From: an uncultured Chlorobiaceae bacterium
GTDB lineage: Bacteria > Bacteroidota > Chlorobiia > Chlorobiales > Chlorobiaceae
NCBI GenBank assembly: GCA_903824045.1
Contig: CAIJVD010000005.1
Span: 1-50,189, forward strand
Direction of reading: 5' to 3'
DNA: 50,189 nucleotides
How positions within the stretch are numbered: the first letter of the stretch is position 1; each line of letters begins with the position of its first letter. The translations under genes were made by a program, and so were the position numbers. The notes under the pieces were generated by a model. The model worked only from the letters and a program-made list of their open reading frames with translations, was not told where the DNA came from and searched no databases. Shown in pieces: positions 25,555 through 34,446 of this stretch.

Positions 25555-26301
25555 ATGGAGATGAAGAAAAAAGCGATTGTGATCGCTCTGTTGCTTTTAG
25601 GCGTCATTCTTATCATCGACAAGATTGTCATGCCTTTGTACATATCTCAGGGAAGCGTCAGGGTCGTTCCCGATGTCACCACCATGAAGTATGATGACGC
25701 AGAACGCAGATTGCGGCACTCCGGACTGGAGGCTCGCAAAAGCTACTATGTCAAGTATATCAGTAATGTTGATTCCAATGTTGTGCTTTCGCAGATGCCG
25801 GGAGCCGGAATGGAGGTAAAGCCCGGCAGAAATGTCTATCTGGTGCTCAACCGGAGGGACAAGCCGACCTTTTCGATGCCTGACCTGCTCGGTCGTCCGG
25901 AAATGGATGCCCGTCAGTCGACGGCACGTCTTGAGCTGACGCTTCAGAGCGTCCAGCAGAGCCCGGTAACAAGGCAGGAGGATGACGGAAAGGTGCTGAG
26001 CCAGTCTATTCCTCCACAGACCGTCGTCACCGCCGGCTCGGTGGTATCCATCATTGTAGGTCGTTTCCAGGAGTCTTCAGAAGGCTCCAAAAAGGTCATT
26101 GTTCCCGACCTTCTCGGCAAGTCCCTCTCTCAGGCCAGGCAGGCCATAGCCGGCGCTGGTCTTGTTACCGGCAAGGTGACGACCGAATATTCAGCCATTC
26201 TTATTCCCAACACGGTCATCAGCCAGAAGCCTGCAGTCAGCAGCTACGTCTCCCCTGGCCAGCCGGTTGAGTTGACGGTCGTGACCTCTGCGCCCGAATA
26301 G
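25555..26301 (+). CDS. Membrane-anchored PASTA-domain protein
   Basis: A 248-residue protein with a short cytoplasmic start, one membrane helix (about residues 6-28, IVIALLLLGVILIIDKIV) and three PASTA repeats (about 38-102, 106-170 and 178-245). Each has the VPDV/MPDLLG...A...L pattern and ends with a GxxV strand. PASTA domains bind peptidoglycan fragments and usually belong to penicillin-binding proteins or Ser/Thr kinases; here neither domain is attached. It follows the prenyl synthase by 41 bases. A role at the cell wall is inferred. Confidence 0.88.
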   Translation: MEMKKKAIVIALLLLGVILIIDKIVMPLYISQGSVRVVPDVTTMKYDDAERRLRHSGLEARKSYYVKYISNVDSNVVLSQMPGAGMEVKPGRNVYLVLNRRDKPTFSMPDLLGRPEMDARQSTARLELTLQSVQQSPVTRQEDDGKVLSQSIPPQTVVTAGSVVSIIVGRFQESSEGSKKVIVPDLLGKSLSQARQAIAGAGLVTGKVTTEYSAILIPNTVISQKPAVSSYVSPGQPVELTVVTSAPE

Positions 26302-26395
26302 CAGTAACCGCTTGGAAGTGGTGCCGGAACTTCTTACTATTTAACGTGGAATGGCAGTAACGAGATAGTGCTTGAAAACTGAAAGAGCGTAAGCT

Positions 26396-26725
26396 ATGGC
26401 CGAAGAAATTTCAACTGCTCCTGCAGCAAATCCCAAGAAAGCACCTGGTGCAATGCCGGGCGTTGTGAAGATTCTCCCTTTGCTTGCAGCCCCATTGGCA
26501 CTGCACGCTTTTGTCGGTGTTGTTGCAGGCGGTATAGGTGTTGCGATTGCCGGTGCTGCCATAGGTCCAAAAGGAAGAAACCTTCTGAAGAGTTCCGGCA
26601 AGGCACTTGGCGAGATGTTGCCGGTAGCGAAATCTGCATTTTTGGCTGCAACTGCAACTGCAACTGCAACTGCAAATAAGGAAACTGAAAAAATCACATC
26701 AGAGGCCCCTTTATTAATCAAGTAA
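26396..26725 (+). CDS. Gly/Ala-rich small membrane protein A
   Basis: A 109-residue protein with an Ala/Pro-rich start, a hydrophobic stretch at about residues 24-62 rich in GxxxG-like spacing (VVAGGIGVAIAGAAIG) and a charged tail. Near the end lies an Ala-Thr repeat encoded by five copies of CTGCAA. It shares the pattern ILPLLAAPLALHA...GGIG with the next protein (IVPLIGAPLALGA...GGLG), which suggests paralogues. I do not recognise the family. Such glycine-zipper helices often oligomerise in membranes; that role is inference. Confidence 0.6.
   Translation: MAEEISTAPAANPKKAPGAMPGVVKILPLLAAPLALHAFVGVVAGGIGVAIAGAAIGPKGRNLLKSSGKALGEMLPVAKSAFLAATATATATANKETEKITSEAPLLIK
26646..26675 (+). repeat. 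Five tandem copies of CTGCAA
   Basis: Exact six-base units run from 26646 to 26675 inside the first Gly/Ala-rich gene and encode alternating Ala and Thr. Because the unit is two codons, copy-number change would alter length without shifting the frame. Confidence 0.9.
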
Positions 26726-26737
26726 CCACAAACAGCA

Positions 26738-27025
26738 ATGTCTCAGGAAAATGTCAAGGTGGATCCCGATATAGAAAAAGGGGTTAAAAGCGGAGCAATG
26801 ATTGTGCCCCTGATTGGCGCTCCTTTGGCTCTGGGGGCGATTGCCACGCTGGTTGTTGGCGGATTGGGGCTCGGTGCTCTTGCTACAGCTGCGGTTACAA
26901 CCGCTGTCGGGGTCCCGGTTGTTGGCAAACTGGTGAAAAACTTCCAGAAGCAGCGGGACTCTCAGCTCAATCCTCCAAATCCGCTTGCGCCAAAGGGTGA
27001 TGAAGCGGGTGACTGGAGTCAGTAG
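26738..27025 (+). CDS. Gly/Ala-rich small membrane protein B
   Basis: A 95-residue protein starting 12 bases after the preceding gene. A hydrophobic region at about residues 19-62 (IVPLIGAPLALGAIATLVVGG, then LGLGALATAAVTTAVGVPVVG) is long enough for two helices joined by glycine-rich turns; a basic segment (KLVKNFQKQR) and a Pro-rich tail follow. No clear ribosome site precedes the ATG, so translation may depend on the upstream gene. It resembles protein A in its hydrophobic part. No family recognised. Confidence 0.6.
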   Translation: MSQENVKVDPDIEKGVKSGAMIVPLIGAPLALGAIATLVVGGLGLGALATAAVTTAVGVPVVGKLVKNFQKQRDSQLNPPNPLAPKGDEAGDWSQ

Positions 27026-27043
27026 CCGTTCTGGAGAGCGCCC

Positions 27044-27217
27044 TTACCGGTAGTTTGCTTTTTTATACTCCTCGCGAAGCCCCTTGATGCCGGTTGTTCG
27101 GTCATTTCCGTCGCTGATAATGCCGAAATACTCCAGAATGATGCGGATGACAAACCAGAGGCCGGCAAACAGAATCGAAATTGATCCCCAGAGGGTGGTA
27201 ATGTATTTTTTAGCCAT
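27044..27217 (-). CDS. Small membrane protein, 57 aa
   Basis: A 57-residue protein with one clear membrane helix, perhaps two (about residues 7-30), and a charged C-terminal tail (GLREEYKKANYR). The Met at 27217 (MAKKYITTLWG) gives a compact protein with a basic N-terminus; the frame continues upstream to 27259 but that part is encoded by the terminator hairpin and is unlikely to be coding. It converges with the gene for protein B, 18 bases apart. No function can be given. Confidence 0.5.
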   Translation of the reverse strand: MAKKYITTLWGSISILFAGLWFVIRIILEYFGIISDGNDRTTGIKGLREEYKKANYR

Positions 27218-27234
27218 AACAAGTGATGAGATCC

Positions 27235-27282
27235 CTTGCAAAAAAAAAGCCACTCCCAAAAAGAGTGGCCTTTTTTTGCAAG
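27235..27282. terminator. Symmetric bidirectional terminator
   Basis: GCCACTC at 27249-27255 pairs with GAGTGGC at 27263-27269 over CCAAAAA, with a run of A before and a run of T after, and the pairing extends outward through TTGCAA arms. It ends transcription of the DUF2934 gene on the minus strand and isolates the 57-residue membrane protein gene. Confidence 0.85.
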
Positions 27283-27294
27283 GGCGTTTGCGGT

Positions 27295-27624
27295 TCAGTC
27301 CGTAAGTGAATCTTCCGCTTCAATCCAGTCTTCATTATGGGAACCATGCTGACGGCCTCTCTGTTCCCAGCGGTAATATGCAGCGATCCTGATATGCTCT
27401 TCGCTTGCAGCAGGGGCACTGGCTTCTGAAGCTTTTTTGCTCTTTGTGGCCGATTTGGCTTTTACAGGTTTCGCTTCAGCCGCTTTCGCAGGCTTGTTTG
27501 TGGCGGCTTTCTTTGCCGGCTTTGCAGCTTCGGCCGTGGATTCCTTTACCGGTTTAGCTGTAGCAACTGCCTTCTTGGCAGGTGCTTTCTCTGCGGCCGC
27601 CTTTTCAGTGGTTTTTTTAGCCAT
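27295..27624 (-). CDS. Histone-H1-like Lys/Ala-rich protein with DUF2934 domain
   Basis: A 109-residue protein. Residues about 1-72 consist almost wholly of Lys, Ala, Pro, Glu and Thr in PAKK/KPAK-like units, as in eukaryotic histone H1 tails and some bacterial nucleoid proteins. Residues about 75-108 match DUF2934 (IRIAAYYRWEQRGRQHG followed by DWIEAE). The tail suggests DNA or RNA binding; the DUF2934 function is unknown. The start is ATG with GGAAAA upstream. A strong terminator follows. In this window it is the second nucleoid-type protein after H-NS. Confidence 0.8.
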   Translation of the reverse strand: MAKKTTEKAAAEKAPAKKAVATAKPVKESTAEAAKPAKKAATNKPAKAAEAKPVKAKSATKSKKASEASAPAASEEHIRIAAYYRWEQRGRQHGSHNEDWIEAEDSLTD

Positions 27625-27784
27625 TGTTTTCCGGGTCTATTTTGTCAAAGGTTCAAGTAAACAGTTTATAATAATGAAGATAAAAAATATTCATGATTCA
27701 AGGTGACATGAATCGCGATTTTTTACATCTGAATAGTCTGATTCATCTCTTTTTCCGGCTTCTTGCCAAAATTTAATTTTTCCA

Positions 27785-28804
27785 TTACGGTTTTGCGCCG
27801 GCACCGTATGCAATGAAGATGATAATGGTCGCGGCTTCGATAATCATGAAGATATCTTTCGGAACATAGGCGTTGACCGACAGTCCGCCGTATTCAAGAA
27901 ATCCGAAGAAGAGTGCGGCAAGAATGGCCCGGAGGGGACGGGCCCTCGCAAGCAGGGCAACGGCAATGCCAGTGAAGCCGATCCCGCCGGTCATTGATGC
28001 CTCATAGCAGTGCCGGTAACCAAGCACAAGGTTTGCCGCTCCGAGTCCCGCAAGAGCGCCGCCCCCCGCCATCGCCCCGAGCGTGTGGCGTTCCTGGTTG
28101 ATTCCTCCGTACCTTGCCGCATCGGGCTGAAGACCCGATGCCCTGAGCTCGTATCCTGCTCTTGAATGGTAGAGCATCACCTGGAGGAGCAGAGCGGCGC
28201 CCAGAGAGATCAGGATACTGATGTTTGCCGGTGAACTCTTGAACCATCCGAAGAGGGCGCTGAGGGTCGGAAGCGTCGCGGAGGCAATAACCGGAGCGGT
28301 CCGGACGGTAGAGGGGAGCGCGAAATGGTAGGTGAGGAGATATCCAGTTATCGCCTGTGCAATAAAGTTCAGCATGATGGTCGAGATCACTTCGTTGACG
28401 GCGTATCGCATTTTGAGCACTCCCGCCAGAAGCGCCCATAAGGCTCCGGCCGCCATAGCCGCAAAGAGTGTCAGAGGAACTGAGAGAGGGGCCGGCAGGT
28501 CAGGCGAAAGCATTGCGCCTGTCACTGCTGCCGCAAAGGCGCCCATCTGGAGCTGCCCCTCGCCGCCGACATTGAAGAGCCTTGCCTGAAAGGGGAGTGC
28601 TACGGCGAGGCCCGCCAGTATAAGGGTCGTCATTCTGAAGATAACCTGCCCTGATCCGTAGGGCGAGGCGAAGGTGGCAGCTGTCATTTTACCGAAAATC
28701 ATCACAGGATCTCTTCCGGTGAGGGCGATAATGAAGGCGCTGAAGAGGAGTGCCGAGAGAATCGACAGCAGGGGAGTAACTATGGCGGAGCTCTTTTTTT
28801 CCAT
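27785..28804 (-). CDS. BMP-type nucleoside/sugar ABC transporter permease
   Basis: A 339-residue inner-membrane permease of the BPD_transp_2 family with about nine to ten helices. It has the family signature LFNVGGEGQLQMGAFAAA and VNEVISTIMLNFIAQ, as in B. subtilis YufP/NupP of the guanosine transporter. It lies 21 bases after the ATP-binding gene in the same operon. A full system needs a second permease (YufQ type) and a BMP lipoprotein; neither is in the window. Confidence 0.88.
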   Translation of the reverse strand: MEKKSSAIVTPLLSILSALLFSAFIIALTGRDPVMIFGKMTAATFASPYGSGQVIFRMTTLILAGLAVALPFQARLFNVGGEGQLQMGAFAAAVTGAMLSPDLPAPLSVPLTLFAAMAAGALWALLAGVLKMRYAVNEVISTIMLNFIAQAITGYLLTYHFALPSTVRTAPVIASATLPTLSALFGWFKSSPANISILISLGAALLLQVMLYHSRAGYELRASGLQPDAARYGGINQERHTLGAMAGGGALAGLGAANLVLGYRHCYEASMTGGIGFTGIAVALLARARPLRAILAALFFGFLEYGGLSVNAYVPKDIFMIIEAATIIIFIAYGAGAKP

Positions 28805-28825
28805 TGTTCAGCCAGAGGGAGATGT

Positions 28826-30391
28826 TCAGGTGATGTGAAGGCCGATCTCTTTCAGAAAATCCTGTTCAGAGAGCCGTTTCTGCTCGGTCTCATCGCGGCT
28901 GAATTCGTGGCGGATCTCTCCCCGGTAGATGCAGCCGATCCTGGTTGAGAGGGCGACAATCTCATCCAGCTCGCTTGAGACGAGCAGTATCGCCATGCCC
29001 TCAAGGCGCGCCTCAATGATTTTGCGGTGTATTGTCTCGATTGAGCCGATGTCGACTCCCCGGGTCGGTTGAGCGAGAATCAGGAGCTTGATGGCTGGCC
29101 GGGTGAGTTCGCGTGCGGTAACCAGCTTCTGCTGATTGCCTCCCGAGAGTGACGAGAGTGGCTGGGTAGCCGGATTGTCGCACTTGATGTCATAGTCGGC
29201 AATTACCCTTCCGGCAAAATTGCCGAGAGCGGCACCGTCGAAACCTATCCGGCGGTGGAAGGCGCTCTCATGATGGCGACCGAAAATGAGGTTTTCAGTG
29301 AGGGGGAACTCTCTGATGACGGCGTGGCGCAGACGGTCTTCGGGCACGAAGGATACCCCCATTGCGGCAATCTCTCGGGGGCTCTTTCCTCTCATCGGTT
29401 CTCCCTGGAGCAGAGCCTCTCCCCGGATGATGGTGCCTGCTGCTGAAAGCCCCCAGAGCGCCTGGAGAAGTTCACTCTGCCCGTTGCCTTCGACTCCGGC
29501 AATCCCGTAGATCTCCCCGGCCCTGATGTTCAGCGAAAGGTTGCGGACGCTCTCTTCGTTGCCGGGTGTACGATAAGAGAGGTTGCGGAGGTCAAGGACA
29601 ATTTCGCCGGGGTTTGCAGGGGGATTATTGACACGGAGAAGGACGCTTCGCCCGACCATCATGCGGGCGAGTTCAGGCTTGGTGACTGTTGCCGCCGCCA
29701 TGGTGCCGGTGAGGGCACCTTTTCTCATAACGCTGATGGTGTCAGCGATGGCAAGGACTTCGTCAAGCTTGTGGGTAATGAGTAGAATGGTCTTGCCTTT
29801 CCGGGAGAGCTTTCGGAGTGTGGAGAAAAACTCCTCTGTTTCCTGCGGCGTGAGGAGGGCCGTCGGTTCATCGAAGAGCATGATGGAGGTGTCGCGGAAG
29901 AGGAGCTTGAGGATTTCGACGCGCTGCTGAAGCCCGACACTCAGGTTTCCGACCGTAGCTTCAGGCTCTATGCCCAGACCGTAGGCTTCGGCGTCACGCC
30001 GGATGCGCTCATTGATCTGACTCATGTTGAGGCGGCCGAAGAGGGGGCGCTCTTCATGGCCAAGCATGATATTTTCCGCTACACTCAGTTCCGGTATGAG
30101 CATGAAGTGCTGGTGGACCATGCCGATTCCCAATCGGATGGCATCGCGTGGGGAGTCGAAGCGGACCCTCTTGCCCCGGATTTCGAGATCGCCCTCTGTT
30201 GGCCGGTAGATGCCGTAGATGATCTTTGTTAGGGTACTTTTTCCGGCTCCGTTTTCGCCGACCAGGGCGTGAATGGAGCCCCCCATGATGTCGAGCGAAA
30301 TATTGCTGTTGGCTTCAAAGCTGCCGAACTTTTTGGTTATGGCGGAGAGGCGAACTGCAGTGGCGCCCCGGGCAGGATGCTTCGTGCTCAT
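28826..30391 (-). CDS. BMP-type ABC transporter ATP-binding protein (double ABC domain)
   Basis: A 521-residue protein with two ABC domains, like YufO/NupO and sugar importers such as RbsA. The first domain has Walker A GENGAGKST, signature LSVGLQQRVEILKLL and IMLFDEPTALL. The second has the degenerate Walker A GVEGNGQSELL and signature LSGGNQQKLVTARE, which is normal for this family. Substrate is probably a purine nucleoside, by family. Its ATG overlaps the stop of the BchC-like gene by four bases, so the two are translationally coupled. Confidence 0.92.
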   Translation of the reverse strand: MSTKHPARGATAVRLSAITKKFGSFEANSNISLDIMGGSIHALVGENGAGKSTLTKIIYGIYRPTEGDLEIRGKRVRFDSPRDAIRLGIGMVHQHFMLIPELSVAENIMLGHEERPLFGRLNMSQINERIRRDAEAYGLGIEPEATVGNLSVGLQQRVEILKLLFRDTSIMLFDEPTALLTPQETEEFFSTLRKLSRKGKTILLITHKLDEVLAIADTISVMRKGALTGTMAAATVTKPELARMMVGRSVLLRVNNPPANPGEIVLDLRNLSYRTPGNEESVRNLSLNIRAGEIYGIAGVEGNGQSELLQALWGLSAAGTIIRGEALLQGEPMRGKSPREIAAMGVSFVPEDRLRHAVIREFPLTENLIFGRHHESAFHRRIGFDGAALGNFAGRVIADYDIKCDNPATQPLSSLSGGNQQKLVTARELTRPAIKLLILAQPTRGVDIGSIETIHRKIIEARLEGMAILLVSSELDEIVALSTRIGCIYRGEIRHEFSRDETEQKRLSEQDFLKEIGLHIT

Positions 30392-31350
30392 ACCCAGCTA
30401 AGCACGGTCTTGATGGCCTCCTTGCTGTCAAGCGCAACGCGGTAGGCCAGCTCGAACTGGGAGACGGGAAAGACATTGGTGAAAAACTTTTCACTGTCGA
30501 GGACGCCGCATTCAAGCAGGGCGGATGCTCTGGCTATATGGTCGATGGCGGTGATGGCGGATGAGACGATCACCGGTTCCTTATGGTGAATAAGGCGGTA
30601 GTCATAGCCAAGAACTTCATAATTGGCCATCAGCAGCACTGTGGCGCGGGGTTTCATCATGCGCATGGTTTTTTCGATCATCAGGATCCTTCCTGTGGTT
30701 TCGATGACCAGATCGTATGCGTTGTCGAACTCCGCAGTGAAGTCGCTGATGTCAAGGGCGATATGCTCGGCGTGCGAAAGCTGGCCTCTGATGCTGAAGG
30801 GGTCGACCGCATCAACATGAAGGCAGCCGAGAGAGTGAAGATACTCCGAGACCATGAGCCCGACTGAACCGAGACCGAGCAGCAGAACCCTCGTTGAGGG
30901 TCCGGGGGATACTTTGTCTATGGCGCTGATCACATAGGCAAGCAGCCCGATGAGCAGGTCGCGGTGGATGGGAGGACGGTTGAGCGCAAAGACGTTCTCA
31001 GCGGCGGTTGGAATGATCTCGGCATGGCAGCCGTAATAGGGCTCAATGCCTGTCCATCGGTCACCCTTGAAGGCATAGACGAACTCTCCCTGCCGCAGGT
31101 TCTTTACACCAGGCCCGGTTTCGATGATCTGGCCGATCGATTCGCTGCCGGGCATAAGCGGGTACTTGAATACCCTGCTGGAGACGGGCTTGTTGGCGAG
31201 CAGCAGCCGGTCGAAGCCCGGCGTTATGGTGCTGGCGATGGTTTTTACCAGAATGTCACCGGGGCCGGTGGCATCATAAGGCGCACTCTGCAGCTTGAGC
31301 TTGTTGGCTTTCTGCAGGACAATGGCTTGAGCTTCCCCCTTCATGGTCAT
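30388..31350 (-). CDS. bchC: BchC-like bacteriochlorophyllide dehydrogenase (MDR family)
   Basis: A 320-residue medium-chain dehydrogenase without the zinc-binding cysteine set. Its plan follows BchC, which oxidises the 3-hydroxyethyl group of bacteriochlorophyllide a: YPLMPGSESIGQIIETGPG near the N-terminus, a YYGCHAEII stretch, the cofactor loop LLLGLGSVGLMVSEYL and the BchC-like end AYRVALDSKEAIKTVLSWV. It would fit a phototroph. It could instead be another zinc-free MDR enzyme, since no other bch gene lies nearby. It is the second gene of a minus-strand run and overlaps the ABC ATPase gene by four bases. Starts at 31350 or 31344 are both possible. Confidence 0.6.
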   Translation of the reverse strand: MTMKGEAQAIVLQKANKLKLQSAPYDATGPGDILVKTIASTITPGFDRLLLANKPVSSRVFKYPLMPGSESIGQIIETGPGVKNLRQGEFVYAFKGDRWTGIEPYYGCHAEIIPTAAENVFALNRPPIHRDLLIGLLAYVISAIDKVSPGPSTRVLLLGLGSVGLMVSEYLHSLGCLHVDAVDPFSIRGQLSHAEHIALDISDFTAEFDNAYDLVIETTGRILMIEKTMRMMKPRATVLLMANYEVLGYDYRLIHHKEPVIVSSAITAIDHIARASALLECGVLDSEKFFTNVFPVSQFELAYRVALDSKEAIKTVLSWV

Positions 31351-31379
31351 AGGAGCTAATAAGGTCTTAATGGTTTATT

Positions 31380-31721
31380 TCAGAGATTGAACAGGGCGCC
31401 GAGCAGCCATGAGATCGCGCTGATGACTACCGATCCGGCAACGGCCCACCAGAATCCGTCGATGGAGAAGCCGCCAACGATGGAGGCAGAGAGCTGCAGG
31501 AGCAGGGCGTTGATGACAAAAAGGAAAAGGCCGAGCGTGACGATAATGAAGGGAATGGAGAGGAGTACCATCACCGGCCGGACAATTGCGTTGACGAGGC
31601 CGAGAACAAGGGCGACCAGAATTGCGGCGCCGTAGCTTTTTATGTGAATGCCCTCAAGCATGTGTGCTGTGGCGTAGACGGCAGTGGCATTGATCAGCCA
31701 CTGAACAAGAATTCGCATCAT
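31380..31721 (-). CDS. YvlD / phage-holin-4 type membrane protein
   Basis: A 113-residue protein with four predicted membrane helices of the PF04020 family (YvlD in Bacillus). Typical parts are LVALVLGLVNAIVRPVMVLLSIPFIIVTLGLF and the final WWAVAGSVVISAISWLLG. Despite the family name, chromosomal members are not phage holins and have no proven function; some are linked to envelope stress. It begins the run that continues with the BchC-like gene 29 bases on. The gap of 143 bases to radA should contain the promoter. Confidence 0.88.
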   Translation of the reverse strand: MMRILVQWLINATAVYATAHMLEGIHIKSYGAAILVALVLGLVNAIVRPVMVLLSIPFIIVTLGLFLFVINALLLQLSASIVGGFSIDGFWWAVAGSVVISAISWLLGALFNL

Positions 31722-31864
31722 GAGATATCCGTTTATTGGCGGTTACGGAGTTCCAGCAGAGCGCTCTCTCCTGCCACGTAATGTAAGAAAGTCCTCACTG
31801 ATACGTCAAGAAACTCTTCAGGGAAACGACGAAAAAAAAGTTTGTTCGGAGGGGAGCTGTGCAG

Positions 31865-33232
31865 TCAGATATCGAGCTCGGCCAGGGCGTCCTGCAGTGT
31901 TTTGAAGCCGGCGATGGTGATCGGGAGTTTTTTGAGCGATGGCTTGAGTTCTCGAGTGTTTGCTTCGGGCAGCACGATTCGCTTGAAGCCGAGATGCGAG
32001 GCCTCCCTGATGCGTCGTTCACTGTCGCTTATGGCTCTGAGCTCTCCGGAAAGACCGATCTCTCCACAGCAGACAGTCGCGGCGTCAACCGGGCGGTTCA
32101 TGAGCCCCGATGCCACTGCGGCGGCGATGGCGAGATCTGCGGCCGGCTCGACCAGTTTGAGGCCGCCGGCGATTTTAACAAAGACATCCTGTCCCCAGGT
32201 CTCCATCCTGAGCCTTTTTTCAAGCACGGCAAGGATGATTGACATTCGTTTCAGGTCGAACCCTGTGCTGATGCGCTGAGGCATCGAGTAGTTGCTCTTG
32301 GTCACCAGTGCCTGCACCTCTACCAGAAGGGCTCTCGAACCCTCGATGGCGGCCAGAATGGAGTTTCCCGGAACATCGGTCCTTCGGCCGGAAATGAAGA
32401 ACTCCGAGGGGTTTGAGACCTCTTCAAGGCCGCTCTCATCCATGCGGAAGACACCGATCTCATTGGTTGGGCCGAAGCGGTTTTTGACCGAACGCACAAT
32501 CCTGTATCGCTGGTAGCCCTCTCCCTCGAACTGAAGGACGGTGTCGACCATGTGTTCCAGGGCTTTGGGGCCGGCAAGGGCGCCCTCTTTGGTGATGTGG
32601 CCGATGATCATGAGGATGACGTTCTGCTGCTTGGCGGCCCGGATCAGCATTGCGGCGCACTCCCTGATCTGGGTAATGGTTCCGGCGGAACTCTGGTACT
32701 CTTCGGAATAGATTGTCTGGATGGAGTCGACGATGACCAGTGCCGGCCTCTCCTCTTCGATGACCTCAAGGATGCGCTCAAGCTTGACCTCGGGGATCAG
32801 CCAGAGGTTGTCGGCCTTGATGGAGAGGCGGAGTGCGCGTTCGCGGATCTGGTTCGGCGACTCCTCTCCGGAGATGTAGAGCACTTTGGCTGGCGCAAGC
32901 CTCGGGGCGAGCTGGAGCATGAGGGTTGACTTTCCGATGCCCGGCTCTCCGCCTACCAGCACGACAGAGGCCTGCATAAGGCCGCCGCCGAGTACACGGT
33001 CGAGCTCGCCGATACCGGTCAGCGTGCGCTGAAACTCGGTTGGTGCAGCGTCATTGAGGTTTTGCAGCAGGGAGCGGTGAGCGGGATTGCTATCCTGGCG
33101 CTTTTTTTCGGCAGCCTCCACGCGGGTTTCCTGCAGTGTGCCCCAACTCTGGCACTCGAAGCACTTGCCCTGGTATTTCAGGGAGACGGCGCCGCAGTTG
33201 GAGCACACATACCGGGTTGTCGACTTTGCCAT
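31865..33232 (-). CDS. radA: DNA repair protein RadA
   Basis: A 455-residue RecA-like ATPase that drives branch migration in recombinational repair. The N-terminal zinc finger has Cys10, Cys13, Cys24 and Cys27. Walker A is GGEPGIGKST, Walker B lies in PALVIVDSIQT, the RadA-specific KNRFG motif is intact, and the C-terminal Lon-like domain covers about residues 285-455. I chose the ATG at 33232; a TTG at 33241 would add three residues. It lies six bases after folD with no clear ribosome site, which suggests coupling. Confidence 0.96.
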   Translation of the reverse strand: MAKSTTRYVCSNCGAVSLKYQGKCFECQSWGTLQETRVEAAEKKRQDSNPAHRSLLQNLNDAAPTEFQRTLTGIGELDRVLGGGLMQASVVLVGGEPGIGKSTLMLQLAPRLAPAKVLYISGEESPNQIRERALRLSIKADNLWLIPEVKLERILEVIEEERPALVIVDSIQTIYSEEYQSSAGTITQIRECAAMLIRAAKQQNVILMIIGHITKEGALAGPKALEHMVDTVLQFEGEGYQRYRIVRSVKNRFGPTNEIGVFRMDESGLEEVSNPSEFFISGRRTDVPGNSILAAIEGSRALLVEVQALVTKSNYSMPQRISTGFDLKRMSIILAVLEKRLRMETWGQDVFVKIAGGLKLVEPAADLAIAAAVASGLMNRPVDAATVCCGEIGLSGELRAISDSERRIREASHLGFKRIVLPEANTRELKPSLKKLPITIAGFKTLQDALAELDI

Positions 33233-33237
33233 CGCGG

Positions 33238-34125
<888 letters not shown>

Positions 34126-34446
34126 GATGATGTGTCCTTGTTTCAGTTCTTCAGTCGATGAGCCGGAAGGCTCTGAAATGTACTGTACTATAGCTATGAA
34201 AAATTCGGCTAAGCAGCAAACCTCGAAAAACGATAGTTTCTGTTGACGCCATCTGCTGCTTGAATGTAACAGGCTTTCTCTCTTTTTCAATCCTCCATGC
34301 GTTTTTTTATCTCATTGTTGCAGAGTGCAATCTGCATTGATTACTTTCTTTAGGTTTTACGGTCTGAAGCGATTGTTTGTGCAGGAGCCCTCCGGCCAGT
34401 ATCGCCGGTGCGTTGTCTATTTTCAAGTATTATTCTGCTGCTGGTT
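34126..34446. other. Divergent intergenic region folD / DUF3109
   Basis: About 320 bases between two divergent genes. I see no gene or strong hairpin. Weak promoter-like words occur in both directions: TATAGT on the minus strand near 34187-34192, and TTGACG at 34243-34248 on the plus strand with a poor -10. Presumably it holds both promoters. Confidence 0.4.

Noticed and set aside
26394-26675. Gln/Leu-repeat frame on the minus strand at the CTGCAA repeat
   Set aside because: The Gln-Leu run is just the complement of the microsatellite.
31380-31721. Prophage remnant suggested by the phage-holin family name
   Set aside because: No other phage gene is near; YvlD-type proteins are ordinary chromosomal membrane proteins.
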